A stretch of 19,537 nucleotides of DNA from NCBI GenBank assembly GCA_965369385.1, contig CBDUQP010000057.1, forward strand, positions 1 to 19,537, read 5' to 3'. Shown in pieces: positions 7,383-15,100 of the stretch. Under the pieces are notes generated by a model. The model searched no databases and was not told the DNA's origin. It was given only the letters and a program-made list of their open reading frames with translations. The translations under genes and the position numbers were made by a program. Numbering within the stretch: position 1 is the first letter of the stretch; the number at the start of each line of letters is the position of its first letter. Source of the DNA: CBDUQP01 sp965369385. GTDB taxonomy: Bacteria > Planctomycetota > Phycisphaerae > SM23-33.

Positions 7383-8024
7383 ATGGTGTTGGCAAGCGAA
7401 TATCTTGGGATTTCCATGAGGATAACGACATCTATCGTTCCGGTAGCGGTCTATTTCCTTGTGATAGGCTTGCTTAATAGCCGTCGTCATCCGCAGTTAG
7501 TTAACGGGCGGACGGATTTTACCATGTTACTGGCGGCTATCTGTCCGAATTTCGCGTTCCCGCTCCTTGATCAGTTCCAGATGGGGTTGCCCTTGATGGC
7601 AGGGGGCGTCGGGGTGTTTGTTGGGGCGATCTGGTTGTTGGGGTCGGTCGGCAGCAGGACGTTGGTTATCTATAATCTCAGCATTGAAGAGGCTATGTGT
7701 GCGATCGAGAGTACGCTTGGATCCATGGGCGTTGAGTTTCAGGCAGGTTCGGACAGCTATCAACTGAAGAACTGCGACTCCGAGATCCGGTTAAGCGGGT
7801 TTCCCATGCTGCGAAATGTTTCAATGAGGTTTGTCGGGGGATCATACGATTTCGTAAGAAACTTCCAGAGTCAGCTTGAGTATTCTCTCAATCGCGTGGA
7901 AGTCCAGACATCACCTATGGCTGCGGGCTTGCTGCTCGTGGCGACGGCGATGCTTTCAGTTCCGATGGCCTTGATGGCCCATCGCGTCCCGGAAATTGTC
8001 CGTTTGCTGGCGGACTTTTGGTAA
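7383..8024 (+). CDS. Hypothetical membrane protein with four predicted helices
   Basis: This 213-residue protein has predicted membrane segments near 14-32, 46-63, 70-88 and 178-198, with a soluble domain of about 85 residues between the third and fourth (from SRTLVIYNLS to about residue 175). A conserved-looking motif, GLLNSRRHPQLVNGR, follows the first helix. The soluble part (IEEAMCAIESTLGSMGVEF, then SEIRLSGFPMLRNVSMRF) resembles a small alpha/beta domain but matches no family I recognise. An ATG at 7416 is an alternative start. It follows the Cys/DRR-repeat gene by 63 bases and may share its transcript. Its style recalls uncharacterised planctomycete membrane proteins; this is an impression. 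Confidence 0.6.
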   Translation: MVLASEYLGISMRITTSIVPVAVYFLVIGLLNSRRHPQLVNGRTDFTMLLAAICPNFAFPLLDQFQMGLPLMAGGVGVFVGAIWLLGSVGSRTLVIYNLSIEEAMCAIESTLGSMGVEFQAGSDSYQLKNCDSEIRLSGFPMLRNVSMRFVGGSYDFVRNFQSQLEYSLNRVEVQTSPMAAGLLLVATAMLSVPMALMAHRVPEIVRLLADFW

Positions 8025-8336
8025 TCGCTTTGCTTTTCGTGACAAAGCCTTATATTTTATAAAGATACAGTGGGGAATTGCCGATATTTCATCGTAATCG
8101 CCTATTGCGATAGTTCTTCAAGTCTGCATATGGTGCTTTTGGGTGCCCGGGCAGAGAAAAAGGATTGTCATTGGTGATTACGGATTGGATAAGTGAACCT
8201 CAGGTCCTCCGGTTGCGTAACATCGGCAAGGGTCGTTTTCGGACGTAGCGTCTGAGTTCTCTTCGTGATCCTGCAAAGCCAGTCCAGAAAGTTGAATAAC
8301 GACTTTTGTGATAGTCCCTTGGATAAAATGTGCACC
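8025..8336 (+). promoter_or_regulatory. Intergenic leader before the exopolysaccharide operon
   Basis: This 312-base gap precedes a five-gene operon and should carry its promoter. A possible sigma-70 pair is TTGCTT (8030-8035) and TATTTT (8053-8058), which would give an untranslated leader of about 270 bases. No sigma-54 site (TGGCAC-N5-TTGC), as known from some PEP-CTERM loci, was found. Only small hairpins such as GACG-TAG-CGTC are visible in the leader, and no riboswitch was recognised. Confidence 0.3.
8027..8048 (+). terminator. Possible weak terminator after the membrane-protein gene
   Basis: A 6-bp stem GCTTTG/CAAAGC with a 10-base loop begins three bases after the stop codon and is followed by an AT-rich run (CTTATATTTTAT). 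The stem is short. Confidence 0.3.
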
Positions 8337-10157
8337 ATGAACAAAGTGAATCTGCTGTCAATCGCGTGTTGTCCGGTACTTGTGATACTCTTGGTTGGTG
8401 TGAGCGGATGCGCAGCACTCCAGGATGCATTCAAGACTGACAAGTATCGATTTCTGGATCCTAGCAAGGTGATTCGGTCTGATCGCTCGCCGGTCAACCC
8501 GATCTACTCATCTCTTGGCGAAGCGGACACCGACGAGGAGCTTCCGCCAAACGTCACGTTCCCTACGCCGGAAGATCTTATCTACGAAGACAGTGAGTAC
8601 GTTATTGGTCCGACTGACATTCTCACGATAACGATTCAGGATCTGTTCGACCCCGGTATGGAGTGGCAGACCCAGTTGAAGGTGAAGAGCACCGGTTATA
8701 TCGATCTTCCTCTTCTGCCTGTGGGGAATCGCGTCATGGCTGAAGGCCTGACCGAAGAGCAACTCGTGGATGCAATCAAGGATGCCTATGATCCCGATAT
8801 CGTTCGAGATCCTATCGTTACCGTGATGGTAGTTGCAGAGCGTCGGAATATATTCTCGGTTTCCGGAGCGGTGGGTGCTCCGTCGCAGTATAGCCTCCCG
8901 CGAAAAGATACCCGCTTGCTGACCGCCCTGGCGATGGCACAAGGTGTCACTCAGGAAAGCATCCAGTACATATTCATTATTAGACAGAACCCCCTCGTTC
9001 GTCATCGCAAGGCCCCGGACAGGTCCAGCTTCACGCCCGTTGTTACGCCGGAATTGCCCAAGCCTGTGAAGCAGCCGAACAGGCCGCAGGCAGGTGATCC
9101 GCAGCAGCGTAGCAGGGATAATTCTGCCGTTGCACTGGAAGAATTGGGATCTTTGTTTATTGCCCCTGGCCAGCCGGGCTCGACTCAGATGCCTTCGCTT
9201 CCGATAGTTCCTGGTGAACCCTCCCAGCCGAGCATCCCGGGACAGGGCGATCAGACCCCTCGCAAGCACAGCGTTATGCCGCATATGTCCGATATGTCCA
9301 ATGCAGCCAAGCGGGCGTCTTCGGCGCCGGCCAATGGCAAGAAGGACGATGATGTACAGTGGAAGAGAATTAAGGGCGAATGGGTCCCGTTTTCTGCGAC
9401 AACCAAGCCGGCGAACGCAACAATCGAGGCGAAGGCCAAGACGACAACTCAGCCGGTTGTGGCGACCAAGACCACCAAAGTGAAAGAGCCTGTTGCTCCC
9501 AAGCCAATAGTGGTTGATAAGACTGTCAATTCCAAACCTGCCAAGCCTATTGTGGCAAAGAGGCCCGTTGTTGAGAGGGAAGTTCCAAAGCCCCTGACCA
9601 GAAAGAAGCTGGCCGAGCCCAACGATACCGGATTCAACTGGCAACGTGCCGCCAAGACGAGCGGGCAACGCGTTATTGCGATCAAGCTTTCGGAGTTGAA
9701 CAAAGGTGTCGAAAAATACAACATTGTCATTCGAGATAATGACATCATTCGTGTTCCCCCCATCGTGTTTGGTGAATTCTACATGCTGGGTGAAGTGGCA
9801 CATCCGGGAACTTTTTCGTTGACCGGACGACGCATAACCATCAAGCAGGCATTGGCGGCCGCCGGTAATCTTGGTCCACTGGCTTTCCCTCAGAACAGTG
9901 TTCTGGTTCGCAGGATCGGTCGAGACAAGGAGCAGACTATACCCTTGGATCTCGAGGCCATCGTCGCCGGCAGAGAACCGGATATATTCCTCAAGCCTTA
10001 TGATTTGATTGAAGTTGGAACGCACTGGGAAGCCACATTCATGGCCGTTGTCCGCAATGCTTTCCGCTTGAGCTACGGTTTTGGCCTTATCTATGACCGG
10101 AACCTCGCAGATCCCCTGTTCACAACACCCAAGAGCAACCGTTTCACCAGGTGGTAA
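8337..10157 (+). CDS. Wza-like polysaccharide export lipoprotein with internal insertion
   Basis: This 606-residue outer-membrane lipoprotein is a polysaccharide export (Poly_export plus SLBB) protein, the channel component of capsule and EPS secretion. A signal peptide ends at C25 (lipobox VSGC). The Poly_export domain spans about 88-166 (YVIGPTDILTITIQDL onward, RDPIVTVMVV). The first SLBB begins at VSGAVGAPSQYSL (about 175-216), is interrupted by a Pro/Lys/Thr-rich insertion at about 217-444, and resumes at VIAIKLSELNKG to IIRVPP. A second SLBB covers about 480-557 (MLGEVAHPGTFSL onward), followed by a C-terminal segment of about 45 residues that could form the outer-membrane helix. Typical homologues have 200-400 residues. 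An in-frame ATG at 8328 and GTG at 8265 are possible starts, but 8337 gives a standard signal peptide. First gene of the operon. Confidence 0.87.
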   Translation: MNKVNLLSIACCPVLVILLVGVSGCAALQDAFKTDKYRFLDPSKVIRSDRSPVNPIYSSLGEADTDEELPPNVTFPTPEDLIYEDSEYVIGPTDILTITIQDLFDPGMEWQTQLKVKSTGYIDLPLLPVGNRVMAEGLTEEQLVDAIKDAYDPDIVRDPIVTVMVVAERRNIFSVSGAVGAPSQYSLPRKDTRLLTALAMAQGVTQESIQYIFIIRQNPLVRHRKAPDRSSFTPVVTPELPKPVKQPNRPQAGDPQQRSRDNSAVALEELGSLFIAPGQPGSTQMPSLPIVPGEPSQPSIPGQGDQTPRKHSVMPHMSDMSNAAKRASSAPANGKKDDDVQWKRIKGEWVPFSATTKPANATIEAKAKTTTQPVVATKTTKVKEPVAPKPIVVDKTVNSKPAKPIVAKRPVVEREVPKPLTRKKLAEPNDTGFNWQRAAKTSGQRVIAIKLSELNKGVEKYNIVIRDNDIIRVPPIVFGEFYMLGEVAHPGTFSLTGRRITIKQALAAAGNLGPLAFPQNSVLVRRIGRDKEQTIPLDLEAIVAGREPDIFLKPYDLIEVGTHWEATFMAVVRNAFRLSYGFGLIYDRNLADPLFTTPKSNRFTRW

Positions 10158-10175
10158 CCCCGGAGTCACAGACGT

Positions 10176-11171
10176 ATGACAGACAATTTGAATCAAAAAC
10201 AGAACCAGAGCGTAGGGCCTGGATCGCTTGCCGGCAAGCTTGCCGACGATCGGCAGATAGGTTTCTTTGAGGCATTCTCAGGGGAATCTTGCGTCAAGGT
10301 CCTCGTGCTAGCGGCCCTGTTTGTGGGGCTGAATTTTTGGCAGCTTGGGATTATGAAGGGGCTGTGGGATCGTGACGCCAACTGGTCTCACGGTTACCTT
10401 ATTCCCCTGTTCAGTCTCTATCTGCTTTACAGCGAATGGGGCAATATCGCCTCTGCCAAGCGCGGTTCGACATCGCTTTCGGCTGCCATCGGGTTGCCGC
10501 TGATGTTGTTGGGCATATTTGCAGTGCCATTTGCCAAGGTTCTGATCGGTACTGACTGGATTTGCCAACTTTGCATGATTCCGACGTTGCTGGGCATGGT
10601 GTTGTATGTTGGCGGGCCGAAAATCCTGCGTTATGCGTGGGTGCCGATAGTGTATCTGGCACTTGCGATGCCCTTTCCTGAATCGCTTTACCAGAGCATA
10701 GCTTATCCCCTTCAGGAGTTTGCAGCCCTCTGCACCGAAATGGTCATGAGACTCTTCGGGGCCGACATGCGTTCTGTTGGCGGTACGGAGATGGTGGTTA
10801 CGAGTCTTTCTGGTAAGCAATACCCGCTAGCTGTCGTCGAGGCATGCAGTGGCGTCAGGTCTTTGATGGCGTTCGTGGCGCTGAGTACAGCCATGGCGTT
10901 TATCGAGCGGCGTCCGCTGTGGCAGCGGATAGTCCTGATCGGGTCATCGCTTCCGATAACCGTTTTCTGCAACGTGCTTCGCGTTGTGGCTACTTCCACC
11001 ATGTTCCTCATAGATAAGGAGGAGCTTGGCAAGGGCGTGATGCACGAGTTTATGGGAATGGCTTTGCTTGTTCCTGCTCTGCTGATGCTGCTGGGATTGG
11101 CGTGGTTGCTCAAGCGGATGTTCGTTGAGGAAGACGAAGATGAAGAGATGGTCCCGGAGGGCGGCGAATGA
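10176..11171 (+). CDS. Exosortase (EpsH/XrtA-type membrane transpeptidase)
   Basis: This 331-residue polytopic inner-membrane protein belongs to the exosortase/archaeosortase family. These enzymes cleave C-terminal sorting signals (PEP-CTERM type) and are tied to EPS production. The catalytic triad is intact: C224 in VEACSGVRSL, R269 in FCNVLRVV and H290 in MHEFMGM. Around eight hydrophobic segments are visible, the first at about 40-60. The soluble N-terminus of about 38 residues is longer than usual, and the C-terminal tail after the last helix is very acidic (EEDEDEEMVPEGGE). CCGGAG lies about 10 bases before the ATG, 18 bases after the exporter gene. It overlaps the EpsI-like gene by ATGA. 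No PEP-CTERM substrate is encoded in the window. Confidence 0.92.
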   Translation: MTDNLNQKQNQSVGPGSLAGKLADDRQIGFFEAFSGESCVKVLVLAALFVGLNFWQLGIMKGLWDRDANWSHGYLIPLFSLYLLYSEWGNIASAKRGSTSLSAAIGLPLMLLGIFAVPFAKVLIGTDWICQLCMIPTLLGMVLYVGGPKILRYAWVPIVYLALAMPFPESLYQSIAYPLQEFAALCTEMVMRLFGADMRSVGGTEMVVTSLSGKQYPLAVVEACSGVRSLMAFVALSTAMAFIERRPLWQRIVLIGSSLPITVFCNVLRVVATSTMFLIDKEELGKGVMHEFMGMALLVPALLMLLGLAWLLKRMFVEEDEDEEMVPEGGE

Positions 11172-12100
11172 ACACCACGCATGATAATCAGGAGATTAAG
11201 AGTCCTACGCTGCGCCGATGGATTTGGGCCAACAGGAACTTCTGCATAGCCGCACTGATCTTGGGAATTTCATGGGGTGGATGGGAGCTGATAGTAACTT
11301 CGTTTAAACTGGTGATGGAGAAGAGTCCGGTCCGGTGGACGGCGGTTACGAAGGTGGATCCGGAAGATTGCCGGATGACGGAGCTTGCCACGAGTTTTGG
11401 CCCGTATCGGCGACTTGAAGATGGCGAGCTGTCACGGGATCCGCGAAATCCCGTCAAGGACGGCAAGCCAGATGGCGAGGGTTATTGTGATGAAGCGACC
11501 CGCGAGGCGCTTGGAATAGGCACCGGAGCGGATCTGGCGAGAGTTGAGCATCGTGATAGCGGTTGGTATGTGATGCGAACTTATGTTGACACCAGCAAGT
11601 CGGCCAATGATCCCTGTCGTTACTGGAGCCTACAGGTGACTTACTATACCGGGCGAGGCAATCGCATTCCGCACGTGCCGGAGCGGTGCTTGGTCGCCGG
11701 GGCTATGAGGGTCACTGAACGCGGGGAAATCTCGTTCAATGTTCCGGGTGTTCGCGCCAAGTGGAACGATCCGAAGAAGCTGATATTCCGCAAAGTATTT
11801 TTCGAGAGTGTGGATCCACTCCGCAAGACAACGGGTCGCAGGGCTCAGTTCTATGCCTTTTCTTACAACGGCCAGCCCGAATCAAACTGGAAAGTCATTC
11901 GTACTGGGATCAAGTCACCCTTTAGGGAACCACACGCATATTTTGCAAAGATACAGTTTGAGCCCCTTCGTCCGGTGGCATCCGAGAAAGATCTGGATGA
12001 GGCGGCAGGTGACTTCATAAAGCACTTCCTTCCGGAAGTACTGAAGTTCATGCCGACATCGGAAGACGTAAAGAATATGGCAAAGAAGCCAAACAAGTAG
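11168..12100 (+). CDS. EpsI-like exosortase-associated protein (DUF3485)
   Basis: This 310-residue protein has one N-terminal membrane helix (about 24-46) and a periplasmic domain of the EpsI/DUF3485 type, the usual partner of exosortases, often fused to them. The hallmark H-x-P-E-x-C is present as HVPERCLVAGA (169-179, with H169 and C174), preceded by the strand SLQVTYYTGRG. The function of EpsI proteins is not firmly established; a role in glycan or sorting chemistry beside exosortase is usual. At 310 residues it is longer than a typical EpsI of about 200, with extra sequence at 60-150 and in the C-terminal third. The four-base ATGA overlap with the exosortase implies translational coupling and joint function. 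Confidence 0.83.
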   Translation: MNTTHDNQEIKSPTLRRWIWANRNFCIAALILGISWGGWELIVTSFKLVMEKSPVRWTAVTKVDPEDCRMTELATSFGPYRRLEDGELSRDPRNPVKDGKPDGEGYCDEATREALGIGTGADLARVEHRDSGWYVMRTYVDTSKSANDPCRYWSLQVTYYTGRGNRIPHVPERCLVAGAMRVTERGEISFNVPGVRAKWNDPKKLIFRKVFFESVDPLRKTTGRRAQFYAFSYNGQPESNWKVIRTGIKSPFREPHAYFAKIQFEPLRPVASEKDLDEAAGDFIKHFLPEVLKFMPTSEDVKNMAKKPNK

Positions 12101-12174
12101 GACGCCAGAGTGTCGTCAAAGCCGGCGGACTGATAAGACAATAACCTCAGCGGGAACATCACGGACTAAACCAA

Positions 12175-15100
12175 ATGGCCAAGAGAAGAAGAAAAAAGAA
12201 GAAGAAGAAGCTGAACAAAAGCGTCGTAATCGTACTGCTGATACTCTGCCTGACGGTTCTTGGATCGGCTGGGTACGTCATGGGCGTAAAGTACCCGCAC
12301 ATATTCTTCCCAAAGGATGTCGCAAAGCTGAACGCTCTTGCCGAAGAGAAGATGGCAGAGAAGAAGTATCAGGAAGCTGGCGAGATCTATCACGAAGCTA
12401 TGCTCAACGCGGACAAGGGAATGGGCAGGGCGAAAGGCTACATGAAGCTGGCGGAGTATTACCTCAAAAGGTATTTTGAGGACAAGTCACTTAATGATGC
12501 TGCCAAGAAGCAACAATTGGGTGGTTTCATCAGCAGTCTGGACACTGCTTCCCAGAAGGCGCCTGACTGGGGCGATCCGGCAAAACGGCGATTTAACGCT
12601 TATATAGATGAGCTCACTCCCAGAGTGATTCCATCGTCTATGATCACCGATGCGGCGACGACGCTCCTGAATCATGATCCGGACAATCACAAAGCGTTGT
12701 TCTGGCTAGGGTATTTCAAAGGAGCAGAGGCGAGGCGTTCGCAACGCACAGACGAACTGAACGCTGCAATAGGCCATCTGCGAAAAGCCGCTGAGCTGGA
12801 TCCGGAAAATAGTTCGTATTGGATTGAATGGCTTGCGCTGAAGATATATTCGGAGAAGACCACCGGTGACGAGACAGCGGGAGAGAGAGCCTTTAAGGAA
12901 TCGCTTGCCAAGCGGAAAAGTGCGCGTATTTGTGTAGAGTTTGCCGGCTATCTGCAGGCACGAAACAAAGAGCCCGAAGCATTGGAGCAGATTAAGGCCG
13001 CGATCGAGGCAGAACCGAAGGAGTACTACGGGCATCTTGCCATGGCTCATTGGCAAATTAAGCATGACAAGCTGGATGAGGCCCTGAAAGCATTCGAGAC
13101 TGCGTTGAAAGTGGCACCTGGCGAACCGGTTTTGTATTACCAAAAAGCCATTGCTCTACAAATAGCGGGAAAGGGCGATGAATCCTTTGCCGTCCTGCAG
13201 GAAGGTGTCAAGAACGTCGCGAAGCATTCCAAAGAGAAGAAGCATTCTTTTATGGATGAAGCTCGTATTGCGAGGGAAATGCAGTTCCTCCATTATCAGC
13301 TTGGTACTGCGTTTTTGCGCAGAGCAGGTACTACCCCCGAAGGCATCAAAGCCGCACAGGAGCAGTATGATGATATGACGCGTTTGCGGAAACAGGGTTA
13401 CGGTGCGTTTTGGCCCTATTGGGATTTGGCTGCGCGCATTGCCTCTGTTGAAGGCAGGATAGCAGACGCAATCGATTTGTGGCGGGATGCCATGAATCGA
13501 GGCGCGGCTAACAATGCGGGTGTCAATAGTTCTTTGGCTATTCATTACCTTAAGGTCGGCAGGCTTGGAGAAGCCGACAGGACTCTTGAGGTTTTCAGAT
13601 CAAGGCCTGGAATGGCGAGAAATATCCGGTTCATGGATCTTCATGCCAGGATCAAGATTCAAGCTCGTGACTTCGCTTCGGCTCGGAGGCTTGTGTCCGC
13701 GCTTAAGGATTCCGGTTCAGAGGGGCAGAAGTATGCGGCTGAACTCACAACTATGATCGAAGCCCTTTCCGGCGAGGAAATAACAGACCTGACCAAACTT
13801 TCGTCAGCCACCGTTGCATTGCGATTAGTACGCGCTCAGGCCCTATGGGATTCCGGAAGAAGGGTTGCAGCCAGGGAAATGGTCGAGCAGCTTTACAAGG
13901 CAAAACCAGAAGATAAAGACATCGCTTTGGCGATGTACAGTGTTTACTCAAATCTTCGTCTTCATGACAAAGCCAAAGATGCGCTGAAAGCCGCTACGAA
14001 AGCGAATCCCAAGGATGAGGATCTCAAGTTTGCTGCCCTTATCGCGGGAAAGTCAAAGGAAGAAGTACTGAAAATGCGGCTTGAGCGTGTGAAAGACGTT
14101 GAAGATCCGTACACGAAAGCAATGCAAAAAGCCGAGATCTATCGTCGTGTCCCAGACGCTGCCGAGAGCAAGCGATGGCTTGACGAAGCTATCAAGATCA
14201 AGCCGGACTCACCAGAGGCGTTGCAGCGGCGGTATGATGTTGCGGCAAGGGAAATGGATTGGGATTTCGCAAAAGGCATTGCGAAGAGAATGCAAGATGT
14301 TGATGAGTCTCAGGGCAAACTGCTGCAAGCCAACATTCATCTTGCCAAAAAGGAAAATGAAGCAGCCTTGTCGATACTTCGCCCCCTTGTTAAGAGCGAT
14401 CCCAACTCAAAACATGTGTACCGTCTCCTGGGAAGAGCATACCAAGCCGAAGGAGATATGGACAAAGCCGCAGCCGCCTTCAAAGAAGTGATGAAACTGG
14501 ACCCGCGTGATGTCGATACGATAGTCCGATTGGCGAAACTGGCTGCCAGCGAAGGTGACAAAGAAGAACATAGCCGTCTCGTTATGGATGCCTACAAGAG
14601 CGGAGTCGGCATGCATGACGCCTATATTGAGGCTGAGTATCTTCGCATGGACGAAGCCCAGGCCGATGATCGGGAAATACTGGTGATCATTGCCAAGCGG
14701 GAAGATATACGGAAGGCAAATCCCAGTAATATCAGGAACCTGCTGAGCTTGGCTCGGCTCTACGAGGACCGCCTTAATCGAAAAGGGAAGGCGGAAGAAG
14801 TGTATCGCCTCGCATATACTGAGTCTAATAAGAGCATGGGTGCCGTTGCGGAACTGGCACGCTTCTATGTGAGATTGAACAGGCCGGCAGAGGCCGGGTC
14901 CATGATCCAGAGAGGTATTGAAGCGTCGCGCACGAGCAGCGAGAAGGTCAAGTGGCTGGTCATTTTTGGTGATCATCTGGATTCGCTGGGTTCGGCGCGT
15001 GCCGAGAATGCCTACAAGATGGCGGTTGCCGCCGATTCAAAGGATGCCCTCGGTTATAGTGCGCTGGCACAGTATCTGGGCAGGCAGCAGAAGTGGAGCA

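Noticed and set aside
6510..7490. 326-codon minus-strand frame across the DUF2007-like and RR-repeat genes.
   Set aside because: It spans two intergenic gaps and is the complement of Asp- and Arg-rich coding. The plus-strand genes have proper ribosome sites.
8508..10196. Long 562-codon minus-strand frame opposite the Wza-like gene.
   Set aside because: Antisense shadow. Composition is rich in His, Arg and Cys with no domain, while the plus strand has clear Poly_export and SLBB motifs.
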